Below the pieces are notes generated by a model. The model ran no database searches, was not told the origin of the DNA, and saw nothing but the letters and a program-made list of their open reading frames with translations. A DNA stretch of 64,000 bases from Talpa occidentalis. Lineage: Eukaryota; Chordata; Mammalia; Eulipotyphla; Talpidae. Positions 1 to 11,285 of the stretch are shown in pieces (position 1 is the first letter of the stretch; each line of letters starts with the position of its first letter). The stretch covers positions 60,463,782 to 60,527,781 of the forward strand of contig NW_023601543.1 in NCBI RefSeq assembly GCF_014898055.3, given 5' to 3'. The position numbers and the translations under genes are program-made.

Positions 1-69
1 ATTCTCTCACCCTCCCACGCTTCTGACTGTACCCAGTGCTTGTATAAATAAATAAATCTTAAAAAAAAA
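1..69 (+). mobile_element. tRNA-SINE, subtype A, 3' part only
   Basis: The window opens inside a SINE. The stretch carries the subtype A tail: 'cttctgactgtacccagtgc', then TAAATAAATAAATCTT and an A-run. It matches the 3' ends of the complete copies at 4470 and 7326. The 5' tRNA-like part lies outside the window. Confidence 0.9.
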
Positions 70-540
70 TATGGTTTTTCTTCAGAAATGTATCATATAT
101 CCTTGAAAATAATAAATAATGTGTACTCTGTACTTCCTTGGTGGAGTGTTCAATAAATGTCAATTATGTCAATTTTTCTATCCCTGGTAAAATTGTTTGC
201 TCTGTAATCTACACTGTCTATAAATAATGTCACTCTAACTTTCTTCTCATATTTTCTACTGTTTTTAAAATTTTTAAACAATATGTGTTTTTAATATATA
301 AAATTCTCTTGATAGGCAGTTTATTTACGTCTTTTTTTAATCCAGTCAATAATTGCTGCCTTTTAATTAGTGTATCTAGATTTTCTGTATTTAATATAAT
401 CACCAACATGATTAGATTTAAATTTATTATATTACCATTTGCTTTCCACTTGTCTAAAATTTTCTTTTTTCCTTTTTCTTTGCTCTTTTGAATTAAATGG
501 GAAAAAATGTTCCATTTTATTTCCTCTTTTGGATTGTTAG

Positions 541-1075
541 CTATTGCTAGAGAGGAAAATCTCTTCTACCCTCTTGGGTTCAGTCCTTGAAAACCTGGAA
601 ATTAAGAAATAAAAGACAGATAAATGAAAGAAAAAAAAAAGATTGAATTACAAATTTACACAAAGAAATGTAACTCACGTTGACAGAATTTGGGGCTTGT
701 TAACCATGTTAATGGACTGGAGAGGGCTAAGAAGCAGTTCTGGAAGAACAAATAACTTCTTAGAAAGGGGGCAAAAAGTTCACTTATGGAAAAATAGGTG
801 ACTTCTTGAAAATATAATAGGCCCTCAGGAGAATGAAAGGGAAATATAATAATTTTATGACTGTCTATTTGGGCGTGGTGCTGACTTCTCTTGGAAAAGA
901 GATTAGAGTTGCTCTCAGGGAGATTTATGACAATTGAGTTCTTTTGAATGGTTCTGACTTTAGGCAGGTAAGGGATTTTAGGATTTCAAAGGCCTTTAGC
1001 TCAGAATAATTTTTATGCCACAGTGGCTTATTCTGTACCATTTCACTGTAACTCTTCAAATTGTTTTTTTTTTTT
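541..1075 (+). mobile_element. Unnamed LTR-like repeat, copy 1
   Basis: This segment interrupts the old L1. It is clearly related, in the same orientation, to 51373-51990. Shared landmarks are 'cctcttggg' near the start, 'aaagacagat', 'gagatttatgaca' near 920, and 'atgccac.gtggc.tattctg' near the end. Length and insertion style suggest an old solo LTR, perhaps ERVL-like. I cannot name the family, and strand is arbitrary. Confidence 0.5.
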
Positions 1076-2314
1076 TTTAAGGATTTACAGTATACACTTT
1101 TAACTTGGCACAATCTACCTTCCAGTGATGTCATACTATAGTATAAGAATATAATTCTACTGTAAAGTAGAATAAGAATCTCAAAATAGCATTGTACTAT
1201 TTCTCCCCTGCTAGGATTTGCGCTATTGTTATATAATTTTGCATATGTTTATATACTTTACACCACATTGCCATTTTCCTTTAACAGTCAATTATCCTTT
1301 AAAGAGATTTAACTAAAAAGAAAAATAATATAGTTATTTATGTACCATTTTTGTGCTTTACATTCCTTTGTGTAGATCTTTATTTACATCTCGTATCATT
1401 TTCTTTTTCCTAAAAAAATAATCCTGTAATGTTTCCTGTAGTATGGGTCAGCTGGTGATGAATTTTGCTTTACTCCTTAATGTCTCAAAATGCCTTTATT
1501 TTGCCTTCATGTATGAGAGATATTGTCACAAGGTATAAATGTCTATGTTGAAACTTTTTTCTCTATTTAGTTTCTATACTTACATTGTTTCTCATGAGAA
1601 ATCTATCAATTTTAGGGTTTTTGTTCCTATGTATGTAACTTTTTTTTTAATCTTTGGCTAATTTCAACATACTCTATTCATCACTGGTCTTAAGAAATTT
1701 GTGATGAGCCCTGTCTGGTTTTTTTACTTTGTGTTTGTTGTGCTTCTTGGATCTGTAGACATATAATTTCCATAAAATTTGGAACATTTTTAGTCATATT
1801 TTGTTCAAATGTTTATTTTGGTTCCTGTCTTTCTGTTCTCCATGTAAGACTCTTATTGCAGGTATATTAGACTAATTCAAATTGTCCTACAGCTCACTGA
1901 TGCTGTTTCTCCCTTTCTCTTCTGTATGGTTCAGTTTAGAACCTGTCTTGAAGTCTTCAAGGTCACTAATAATTTTTCTGCAACATATAACCTGCCATTA
2001 ATCTTAATCTTAATCCATTATATTTTTTATCTCATGTATAGTAGATTATGTTAGATTTTGTCTTTTTTATTTTCTATGTCTCTACTTATTATGTTAAGTT
2101 TTTCCTCTAGCTTCCTGTACTGACAGAATATAATTATAATAATGGTTTTAATGCCCTTGTCTACTAATTCTATCATTTATGCAATTTGTCAGCTTAGATT
2201 GATTGATTTTTCTGCACATAATAGATAATATCTTCCTGCTTCTTTGCATGTTTACTGATTTCCATTAGGTGTCAGACATTTGTACTTCTACCTTGTGGGT
2301 GCTAAATATCATGT

Positions 2315-2630
2315 TTTTTTTTTTTTTGAAGTGTAATTGGCATACATCATTTTATAAGTTTAAGAAGTATAGCATGTTGATTTGATACAATCATACATGC
2401 ATACATTTTTATATTGCAATATGATTATCACCATAGCATTAGCTAATACCTCTGTCATGTCACATAATTATCATTACTTTTTTGTGATCAATTAAGATCT
2501 AGTCTATTAGCAACTTTGATGTTTTTAATACAGTATTGTTTACTGTTATCATTATGCTGTGCATTAAATCTCCAGGGCTTATCTACTAGGTCCAAGTCTG
2601 TGCCCTTAAACAACATATTTTATATTAATG
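2315..2630 (-). mobile_element. L1 3' UTR fragment, antisense
   Basis: The sequence after the T-run at 2318 reads as the antisense of an old L1 3' end ('gaagtgtaattggcatacat', then 'agatctagtctattagcaac'). It resembles 5740-6000 in the same orientation. It sits inside the antisense L1 5' half and is followed directly by a SINE. Confidence 0.6.
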
Positions 2631-2643
2631 TACTTACATTCTT

Positions 2644-2898
2644 TTATTTAAAAAGATTTATTTATTTGTACAAGCACTGGGTACAGTCAGAAGTGTGGGA
2701 GGGTGAGAGAATTCACCAGAGCCAGAGTGAGGAACAGAACAGACAGACTGATGAAATACACTGCTGAGGGGAGCAGCAGGCGCGGCAGGAGAGGTCTGTC
2801 ACGCCATGTGGGACCCTCGGGATCGAACCTGCGCTGCAGAGGCTGCAGGCAGCTTTGCAGACCCGCACTCAACCGCTGTGCCACCAGGGGAGGCCCTG
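2644..2898 (-). mobile_element. tRNA-SINE, subtype A, complete
   Basis: This is a full-length antisense copy. It is flanked by a perfect 13-bp target-site duplication 'tacttacattctt' at 2631-2643 and 2899-2911. The plus strand starts with the A/T tail and ends with the complement of the GGGCCTCCCCTGGTGGCACAG head. In sense it carries a Pol III B box, GGTTCGATCCC. Confidence 0.95.
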
Positions 2899-3127
2899 TA
2901 CTTACATTCTTATAAACAGTCTTAGGCTTTGTTCAGGACAGTGATTAAGTTTTTTGGAAATGATTACATCTTTTCAGATCATGCTTTAACCTTTGTTTGG
3001 TAGGACAAGTGCAGCCTTTAAGTCTAGAGCTAATATTTCCCAAATACTGAAGCCAAACCTTTCTGTGTACTTTGTCCAAATCTCTGTTGTTAATGATGTT
3101 TTTTAGTCTGACTGGTGGGAACAAGAA

Positions 3128-3745
3128 TGTGGTAGACAGAATACAAAGATGATGCTCAATGACCCACATCTTTGTTTAATCTCCTCTCAATTGTATGTGT
3201 CTATGAACTCTAAATATGATGGGATAGCCATTCCCATGATTAAGTTATGTTATACTGCACAAATCATATTAAAAAATTTGATTACCTTGACTGGGTCTGA
3301 CCTAATCACGTGAGCCCTTGAAAAGAACTATGTTCTCTGAAATAAATGAATTTGAAGCATGAGAGGAACTCAATGTGAAGGATATTCTCTCTTCTTAGTT
3401 TTGAGTGTGGAAAAGATAACTTGGCAAGGACCTGAGAGCAGCCTCTAGGATGAGAGCATTCTCTGCTGATAACTAGTGAGAAAATGGTACCTCAGTTCTA
3501 CAACTTCAAGGATCTAAATTCTGGCAAAAAATAAATTAGCTTATAAGTAGATTCTGCCCCAGAACTTCCAGAAAGGAGCCAGTGCACTCAACATTCCATC
3601 ATCAGACTATTCACCCTAGATAGAGGACCCAGATAATCCACAGATTTCTTACTTAAAAGAACTGTGAACTAGCAAATGCTTATTATTTCAAGTCACTAAG
3701 TATGTAGTAATCTGTTGCACAGCAATTGGAAGTTGATTTATGGAA
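3128..3745 (+). mobile_element. MaLR-like solo LTR (MLT1 type)
   Basis: The segment starts 'gtggtagacagaatacaaag' and ends 'caagtcactaagtatgtagt' followed by 'gcacagcaattggaag'. That order is typical of MLT1 LTRs, whose 3' end reads '..aagccactaagtttgtggta..'. It interrupts the antisense L1, which resumes after 3745. It is old and diverged and has no internal region. Confidence 0.55.
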
Positions 3746-4469
3746 CTACTCTTGACCTTGTGATTTCTAAGGATTTTTTCCAATTATTCTTTTGTCTGAT
3801 TCTTTTCTTGGCCTCAAGTACTTCCCTCACACACATACAATAATCAATACTCCCTGGAAGACTCAAGTGCGACACTCTACAGATCTTTGGAGTTCTATCT
3901 TTATGTATTTCTCCTCTTCAACACTCTGCCTTGAGAGCTATAGTCTCCTTGGCCTCTCTGAATGCCAAGAAAACACTGTCTGCTCAACTCAAGGAGGCTG
4001 CTAAGCTCTCCTGAAATCCTTCTCTCTGAAATTCTTGAAATTCTCTCCAGGCTGTCAGCTGAGAAACCATAGAGTTCATCTCATTTGTTTGCTACCACTC
4101 AGAGATAATACCTTTGTTGTTTGATGTCTAATATCTTGAAAACTGTAGTTTCATGTATTCTGTTAGTTCTTTTCTTTTGTTGTCATTTTAAGACAAAAGC
4201 ACAACATGTGATTTTTTTAGTAATATTACAGTCATGTAATTTTTAGTTGGTTGTATTCTAATTTTTCATTTAAAAAAAATAAACATACTGCTAAATACTT
4301 TTCTCTTTGGCTCTGTGTATGTCATACTTCTTGCTATTTTAGTTCCCATAATGGTTAGTACAATGCCTTACATGTAGTAAGCATTCAGTAAGTGCTTGCC
4401 TTGATTTTTTAATTTCACTTTTTAAAAACTTAACATTTACTTGAAGCAATTTTTCAAAAATACTGTGGG

Positions 4470-4742
4470 GGGCCTCCCCGGTGGAGCAGCGATTGAGCAC
4501 TGGGTTGCGAAGCTGCCTGCAGCCTCTGCAGCGCCGGTTCGATCCCTGGCTGCTCCCCGGCCACCAGAGGAGGGTCCCACATGGCGCGCAGACCTCTCCT
4601 GCCGCCCGCTGCTCCCCTCAGCAGTGCACTTCGGTCCTTCTGCCTGCTCTGCTCCCCGCTCTGGCTCCGGTGAATTCTCTCACCCTCCCATGCTTCTGAC
4701 TGTACCCAGTGCTTGTATAAATAAATAAATAAATCTTTAAAA
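4470..4742 (+). mobile_element. tRNA-SINE, subtype A, complete
   Basis: A full-length copy with a perfect 14-bp duplication 'aaaaatactgtggg' at 4456-4469 and 4743-4756. The head GGCCTCCCCGGTGG leads into an A-box-like stretch. The B box GGTTCGATCCC lies at 4536-4546. An extra 'ctgctccccggcc' segment after the B box is shared only with the copy at 10621. The tail is (TAAA)n then TCTTTAAAA. Confidence 0.97.
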
Positions 4743-4756
4743 AAAAATACTGTGGG

Positions 4757-5530
4757 TACTACTACTTGATTTCACACTAGTTTTCACAAGTAGCATTGTA
4801 TAAATACACCAGAACTAGTTATTACAATATACTGACATACACCTGTAGATATAAATACATGCTGGACTGTCTTCGTTTGGCTTCCCCTGACAACTGACCC
4901 TAAGATTAAGTCTGTGGTCAAGTAGTTTATTAGAAATATTATTCCAGAAAGTAAATGAATACAAAAAGTCAGTGGCACACAGAAGGAGGGAAAGAGCCAG
5001 TCCAAGCACAAATAGAATTGGTCACCACTGAGAAAGATTGATGCTCAGTCCAACTGGAATCTTCTATAAAGTATAGAAATGAACTCAACTCTCTGTTCAA
5101 GGAACAAAGAGAAATCGGTTATCCATTATCTCATCTTTCCCATTGGTTAAGAGAAGCTCCACGTGTACTACATTCTCTCACACTTTCTGGTTGTTCATAT
5201 GAGAATGTAAAGGGGGTTCCTACTGAAACAGTGAAGCTCCAGAAAAGGAAATGAAAAGTGTATGACACCAGCCAGAGAGAAACATTGTCCAACTGCACCT
5301 GTGCAAGTGTAATTGGTCACTGTAGCAGTGACTGGAGAAGGAAGTGAGGCCAGAAGGAATTCAGAACGGTACGGAAAGCTTATCCAATGCACATACAATT
5401 CTGCAAGTTACTTAACAATTAACTGTCACCTAACAGTCTTTTACATTGGCATCCATGTAATTTTGAGTAGTCTCAAGATACAGAACGCTAAGAACTCCCA
5501 GAAATGAATGCACGTAAATCAATAATAATA
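4757..5530. other. No gene or recognised repeat
   Basis: AT-moderate sequence without long reading frames or recognisable repeat landmarks. Open frames on both strands are under 80 codons and show no domain pattern. Confidence 0.5.
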
Positions 5531-5735
5531 TTTTTTTGCTTTTAATATTTTATTTTATATAATTCTTACATCATTTTTCATTTTTGCACAATGTATGCAT
5601 TTTCATTTTGGTTATATTCCCCATACAATTGCACCCTCCCCTTATTTTGACACTAGTCTTCTCTCCCCACTCCTCCCCCCCCCCCCGTAGTGTGTATCTG
5701 GTTTATAGTTGCTTGTTGGTAAATTAACAATAATA
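5531..5735 (-). mobile_element. 5'-truncated L1, 3' UTR only
   Basis: 'tcatttttgcacaatgtatg' followed by 'cattttcattttggttat' and a C13 run near 5674 match the start of the 2.9-kb L1 at 22700 almost word for word. It is therefore a short, strongly truncated copy of the same L1 family. Confidence 0.85.
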
Positions 5736-5739
5736 TTAA

Positions 5740-6395
5740 GATAATAATTTTCTAGTTTTATTGAGATATAATTGGTATATAATATATAAGTTTGTAGAGT
5801 TGTGTTTTTGTGATACACTTACAAAATGATTACCACCATAGTAGTAGCTACCACATACATCCTGTTACATAATTACCATTTTTTTGTGTGGTAAGAATAT
5901 TTAAGATCTACTCTCTTAGAACATTCAAATAAATAATAGAGTGTTAGCTATAATCACAATGCTGAACATTAGGTTCCTAGAACTTTTTCCTCTTTACCTT
6001 GGAAATTTGTACCCTTTGAGCAACTAGTCCCCATTTCTCCCCCCCCCCGCCCCCCAGTCTCTGGTAAGTACCACTCTGTGGTCTGTTTTTATGAATTCAG
6101 CTTCTTTAGATTCTAAATATAAGTGATATCATCAAGTATTTGTCTTTGACTTGTTTCACTTGAGATATAGTGCCGGCAAGTTTCTTCCATGTTGTTATAA
6201 ATGGAAGTATTTCCTTTTTTTGTTCATGGCTAAATAATATCCCTATGTACATAAATACCACATTTTTTTTATCTAGTCATTCAGTGACAGACATTTAGGT
6301 GTCTTGGATATTGTGACTCATGCTACAGTGAGCATGGAATGCTGATATCTTTTTGAGATCTTGCCTTCATTTTGGGATAATAATTTATAAACTAT
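5740..6395 (-). mobile_element. Old L1 3' UTR and ORF2 end, antisense
   Basis: 'gttttattgagatataattg' then the antisense 3' UTR with a C-rich run near 6043, and 'gtcattcagtgacagacat', which is the antisense of the L1 ORF2 C-terminal region. Stops and indels throughout. Confidence 0.75.
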
Positions 6396-6399
6396 TACT

Positions 6400-7140
6400 A
6401 TTGGAGTTCTACTTCTGGCCCAGGTATTGTAACAGGATCCAGCTTTACTTCTCTGCCTGAAAGAACTAAAAAACAGGCAAAGTATATGAAATAATTCTTT
6501 TCAAGGCACTGGATTTCCCACAGCAAAAGACAATGAATCATGAGAGATGGGAAACAAATGTGGTGAATTCCATTATCTCCCCAAATTACTAAGTTGAAAG
6601 AGTTTATGGCCTATGGCATAGTAAGAGGGAAACCAAATACAATATGGTGGACTTCTTGACCAGAAGGGATGAAACTGAGTCTTAGACTGAGAGTCTAAGA
6701 ATACCAAGGCAGTTAGAGTTCATAGGACAGATTACTTGAAAGGACTGCAGTGTGATAGCACTCCAAGATCTTCAGAAAGCTCTTCCAGTATTCAACTGAG
6801 TGTTACAGAGTACATGTGCATGAAGAAGCTGTTCAAAACTGGAGAAAAAAACACCTGAATTGATTCAAGGGAGCGGTACCTGTTGTTTGTACCAAGCTAG
6901 TTATAGTGCCTATTCTCAAGAACCTGACTTCAGCGTCTCATAATTCATGAAGTGCTGTACTCAGAAATTTCTTGCCTCAATAATGAGGAATAATTAACTC
7001 TAAATTAAATATAGTTCTTATCCCAACTAACAAAATTTAAAAGCAAGACCTAAAAGGATCAAACTGTTTCCAATTAACTTAGCTACATCCCAGGGGAAAA
7101 AGCTCATGGAGTGAAAATATACATTTGTAGGTTTCAACCT
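6400..7140 (+). mobile_element. Old L1 5' UTR fragment, sense
   Basis: 'tgaaagaactaaaaaacagg', 'aaggcactggatttccc' and, further on, 'gtttaaaagcaag'-like and 'ctaaaaggatcaaactgttt' phrases fit the L1M 5' UTR. A related sense segment lies at 16560-17640. It abuts an antisense L1 3' end on its left. Confidence 0.6.
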
Positions 7141-7325
7141 ATAACCTCCAAAGCAGATAGGATTATGTAAAACACTTTACCGCAAGAAACATAATTTTAA
7201 ATAAAAGGAATAAAGGACCAAAACATGCTACAGTATAGATCAAACTAGAGAGCATTGTGTTAAAAGAATCGACAAAGATACAAAGGCCACAGATTGCATT
7301 TTTTCTTTAAAAATTGTCATATAAA

Positions 7326-7607
7326 GGGCCTCCCTGGTGGCACAGCAGTTGAGCGCTGGTCTGCGAAGCTGCCCACTGCCTCTGCAGCGCCAGTTCAAAC
7401 CCCGGCCACCGGTGAGGGTCCCACATGGCGCGCAGACCTCTCCTGCCACGCCTGCTGCTCCCCGCAGCAGTGTACTTCGTCAGTCTGCCTGTTCTGTTCC
7501 CGTCTCTGGCTCTGGTGAATTCTCTCACCCTCCTGTGCTTTTGACTGTACCCAGTGCTTGTATAAATAAATAAATAAACAAATAAATAAATAAATCTAAA
7601 AAAAAAT
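7326..7607 (+). mobile_element. tRNA-SINE, subtype A
   Basis: Starts GGGCCTCCCTGGTGGCACAG and ends in an unusually long (AAATA/TAAA) tail at 7561-7598 followed by an A-run. It has subtype A diagnostic ends ('gactgtacccagtgcttg'). The B-box region is degraded (gttcaaacccc). The flanking duplication is not clean. Confidence 0.93.
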
Positions 7608-7820
7608 TTATAAAAGGTATAGAATAAGCAAATCCATAGAGACAGGACATAGATAAGTGTTGGCTAGGGCTGCAAAGAGGGAAAGAAAAGATGCACAAGT
7701 AACTGATAATGGGCACACAGTTTCTTTTTGGAAAGATAACAATGTTCTAGCCTTAGACTGCTGTTGTTTATACAACTTTCTGAATATACTACAATACATA
7801 ATTTAAAATCAATGAAAATA

Positions 7821-8090
7821 GGGCCCTCCCTGGTGGCACAAGGGGTTAAGATGCATCCTTTGAAGCTGTCCGCACCCTTTGCAGCATGAGTTTGATCCAT
7901 AGCCAGGGAGCTACCCACATGGCACAGCAGACCTCTCCTGACTTGCCCACTGCTCCCCTCAGCAGTGTATTTCAGTCAGTCTGCCTGTTCTGTTCCCCAC
8001 TCTGGTGAATCCTCTCACCCTCCCCCCATCTCTGGCCTACACCCCAGTTTTTGTATGCATAAATAAATCTTTAAAAAATAAAATAAAATA
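7821..8090 (+). mobile_element. tRNA-SINE, subtype B
   Basis: Starts GGGCCCTCCCTGGTGGCACA followed by AGGGGTTAAG, the subtype B signature. The 3' end reads 'tctggcctacaccccag' and '..tatgcataaataaatct'. The duplication 'aatgaaaata' is present at 7811-7820 and 8091-8100. Confidence 0.95.
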
Positions 8091-8150
8091 AATGAAAATA
8101 CACTTTAAAAAGATAAATGGTATGGCATGTGAATTATATTTTAAAAATTC

Positions 8151-8399
8151 ATATGAATATTAATGTCTTCATGTGAAAGCATTTTCATATTAGACAATGT
8201 TGGGCTGTTATTTTTCCACATGCTCATATAAAGTTTATTTGGATTAATTTCTTTTAGCAAGCATTTTATTTATAACAACCACTATTATGTATTTTTTATC
8301 AAAAGTTTCCAGGATTTGGTTTTTAAAATGTAGGTTTAATTTATCTAATTATCATTTGATCATGTTTGGTATTTTCACCTGATAATGTTCCCTTTGCTT
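8151..8399. other. AT-rich spacer, nothing recognised
   Basis: Short AT-rich stretch between two L1 fragments with no gene or clear repeat. Confidence 0.45.
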
Positions 8400-8627
8400 G
8401 AAAAAAAGAATATTTATAATAAAACATAAATACCCAGCACACCAAGAGGAAAAATTCACAATCTCTCATATCCAGTAAAATATTAGCAGGTGTGAGGAAA
8501 ACTATCAATATAAACTGATTGAGTCTAATACAGGTGTTATAATTAGGAGATAAAGATAATCAAACTATTACAACTGTTTTTCATAGGATCAAAAAGTTGA
8601 GAGACATGGAAGATTAAGAAAGATCTA

Positions 8628-8890
8628 GGGTCTCCCCTGGTGGCGCAGCGGTTGAGTGCTGGGCTGCAAAGCTGCCTGCAGCCTCTGCAGCGCTGGTTCA
8701 ATCCCCGGCCAAGGGCAAGGGTCCCTCATGGCACACAGACCTCTCCTGCCGCACCCGCTGCTCTCCTCAGCAGTGTATTTCATCAGTCTGCCTGTTCTGT
8801 TCCCCGCTCTGGCTCTGGTGAATTCGCTCACCCTCCCGTGTTTCTGACTGTACCCAGTGCTTGTATAAATAAATAAATAAATCTTTTTTT
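8628..8890 (+). mobile_element. tRNA-SINE, subtype A
   Basis: Head 'gggtctcccctggtggcgca' with GCGGTTGAGTGCTGGG and the subtype A tail. The B box region reads GGTTCAATCCC. The duplication is imperfect: 'aagaaagatcta' before, 'aagaaacctcta' after. It is inserted in the old L1. Confidence 0.93.
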
Positions 8891-9795
8891 AAAAAAGAAA
8901 CCTCTAACTCAAACTTCTATTGATAAAAACTACAACGTAGGAGGTGAGATGAAAAATATAATGAAAGGGATTAATGGCAGATTAGACTTTGCAAAACAAA
9001 AGATTAATGGACTTGAAGACATAGTTACAGAAATTATCTAAAATAAAACACAGAGAATAAAATGATTAAGAAAAAAATGAACACTGTTGAGCTGTAGGAC
9101 AACTGAAAGAATTCTAATATGTAACTGTCATAGCAGAGGGAGAAGACAGACAAGGAAATAATGGCCTAAAATTTTCCAAATTTTATGAAAACTATTAACA
9201 TAGGGAAAGAATCTCAACAATGCCTAAGCACAAGAAATAAGAAGAAAACCACACCAAGGAGCATTATAGAAGTCTCAAAACTAAATGTAAAGCAAAAATG
9301 GTAAAAGCAGTTACAGAAAAATAATATGCTATCTGCAGAGGAACAAAATTAAGGATTTCAGCATATTTCTTATCAGAAACAATGCAGTGAACCAACATCT
9401 TTAAAAAACTAAAATAGTAAAATGATTGATACAATGCAACAACTTAGATGAGTCTATGGAGAATTTCATTGTATGGGGAAAAAAGTCAATCCCAAAGGGT
9501 TGTATTTTGTAAAAAATGACCAACTAATTCTAAAATTGATATAAAATGCAAACATCCTTCAGGCAAAAGGAAAATGGCTTCACTTGGGAACTGTACCAAA
9601 CATTTAATGAAGAAATAATAAACTTTTCTAAATGATTGAAAAGAAAAAAAAAATACTTTGCCCCAAACAAAATACTTCCCAACTGATTCTAAGAATTGAA
9701 TGTTAGTTGCTATGATGCAAATACCATAGAAAGATATTTAAAGGAAAAGAAACTATAGATCAATAACCTTCATGAACATAAATGCAAAATTTCTT

Positions 9796-10055
9796 TTTTA
9801 AAAAGATTTATTTATGCATACGAGAACTGGGTACAGGCCAGAGGAGTAGGGGTGAGTGGAGTCACCAGACAGATTGGGGAGCAGAACAGGCAGATCTACT
9901 GAAATACACTGCTGAGAGGAGCAGCAGACGAGTCAGGAGAGGTCTGCTGCATCATGTGGATCACTTCCCTGGCCTGGGATTGAACTCGTGCTGCAGTGGC
10001 TGCAGATAGCTTCATAGTGCTGTGTCTTAACCCCTTGTGCCACCAGGGAGGCCCC
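9796..10055 (-). mobile_element. tRNA-SINE, subtype B, complete
   Basis: An antisense copy with a perfect 18-bp duplication 'ataaatgcaaaatttctt' at 9778-9795 and 10056-10073, the longest in the window. The right end is the complement of the GGGGCCTCCCTGGTGGCACA head. It interrupts the L1 reverse-transcriptase region. Confidence 0.97.
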
Positions 10056-10620
10056 ATAAATGCAAAATTTCTTAATGAAATTTCAGAAAAATAAACCTAA
10101 TTTATTAAATGATAATATGTCATGATCAAGTATAGTTTAGCTCAGGAGTGTAAAGTTTGTTTAATTTTTAAAAATCGTCAATGTCATTAATGCAAAAGGC
10201 TTAAAAAGAAAAAAATATCAATGATCATTTCAACAGTTTTAAGAATTTGACGAAATTCAATCTCCATTCCTGATTTAAAACTTCTGGCAAAGTGGGAGTT
10301 GAAGGGAACTTCTTCAACATAATAAAAGTGCCTACAGAAAACCCCTACAACTAACATCAGATCAGGAAAAGACTAGAATTACACTCACTACTTCTGTTCA
10401 ACTTTGTACTGCAAGGTAGATTCATGGCAAGTAAGCACACGAGAGGATGGTCAACATGAATAGTTTAGGAAATACGGATTTCAACTATAACATGACATAT
10501 ATACGTACCTAATAGAACATCTAAAATTACATGAAAGCAAGTCTTGGCAAGGATGTGGGGCAACTGGAACATTGCTGATAGGAGTAAACGGGTCCAAACA
10601 CTTTGAAAAATAGTTTGGTA

Positions 10621-10917
10621 GGCCTCCCCGGTGGCGCAGCGGTTGAGCGCTGGGTTGTGAAGCTGCCCGCGGCCTCTGCGGCGCCGGTTGGATCCCCGGC
10701 TGCTCCCCGGCCACTGGAGGAGGGTCCCGCATGGCGCGCAGACCTCTCCTGCCGCCCGCTGCTCCCTCAGCAGTGTACTTCGGCCCTTCTGCCTGCTCTG
10801 CTCCTCGCTCTGGCTCTGGTGAATTTTCTCACCCTCCCGTGCTTCTGACTGTACCCAGTGCATGTACAAACAAACAAACAAATAAATAAATAAAAACATG
10901 TCTCTATAAAAAAAAAA
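10621..10917 (+). mobile_element. tRNA-SINE, subtype A, complete
   Basis: Perfect 16-bp duplication 'gaaaaatagtttggta' at 10605-10620 and 10918-10933. CpG-rich head and body suggest relative youth. It shares the extra 'ctgctccccggccac' segment with the copy at 4470. The tail is unusual: (CAAA)n, then (TAAA)n, then an A-run. It sits in the L1 ORF2 3' region, which resumes cleanly afterwards. Confidence 0.97.
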
Positions 10918-11139
10918 GAAAAATAGTTTGGTATTTTCTTAAAAAGTTAAACATACAGTCTCACAGTTATTCTACTTTTAGATATTTATCCAACAGAAAT
11001 GAAAACATGGGTCCATTTAAGGATTTGCATGTAAATTTCATAGCAGCTTTATGTATAATAGATCCAAACTGGAAACAATCCAAATTTCCATCTACAGGTA
11101 AACAAATAAGTTGTAGTATATCCCAGAAGGAATGCACTG

Positions 11140-11285
11140 ATTTTTTTAAGCTTTGTTGAAGAATAATTGTCAAATTGTAAGATGTTTAAAGTGTACATCA
11201 CAGTGATTTGATACACCTATACACTGTGAAGAAATTCGACCATGTAGTTTATCACCATTTCCATCACGTCTTTATCTTTTTTAAA
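11140..11285 (-). mobile_element. L1 3' UTR scrap, antisense
   Basis: 'aagctttgttgaagaataat' to 'ccatgtagtttatcacc' is the antisense of an L1 3' UTR start. Sense L1 sequence resumes on the right near 11295, so this is a small nested L1 insertion. Confidence 0.6.

Larger units (their letters stand above)
190..4240 (-). mobile_element. Ancient L1, antisense 5' half, with four later insertions
   Basis: Pieces at about 190-540, 1075-2310, 2912-3127 and 3746-4240 fit, in order, the antisense of the 5' UTR/ORF1 part of an old mammalian L1 (L1M type). Typical phrases are 'agctcactgatgctgtttct' near 1890 and 'tctgactggtgggaacaaga' near 3110. The element is broken by an LTR-like repeat (541-1075), an L1 3' UTR scrap (2315-2630), a SINE (2644-2898) and a MaLR-like LTR (3128-3745). 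The same L1 region recurs at 43855-45940. No ORF survives. The family assignment rests on remembered consensus. Confidence 0.7.
7220..8150 (+). mobile_element. Old L1 3' end, sense, with two SINE insertions
   Basis: Pieces 7220-7325, 7608-7820 and 8091-8150 together read as an L1M 3' UTR: 'aagcaaatccatagagacag', 'agtttctttttgg', 'gaatatactacaa' and 'ggtatggcatgtgaattata'. Two SINEs in the same direction interrupt it. No coding capacity. Confidence 0.65.

Noticed and set aside
4470..4742. Functional tRNA gene in the SINE heads
   Set aside because: A and B boxes and an acceptor-like stem remain, but the cloverleaf is followed by a long body and poly-A tail with target duplications, as in a SINE.
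6400..8150. A single internally deleted L1 or third twin-primed insertion spanning 5740-8150
   Set aside because: The 5' UTR and 3' end parts could belong together, but the required deletion is several kilobases and no junction or duplication supports it.
10465..10899. 144-codon minus-strand frame
   Set aside because: It runs through a SINE and L1 junction; the same peptide pieces occur in other SINE copies.
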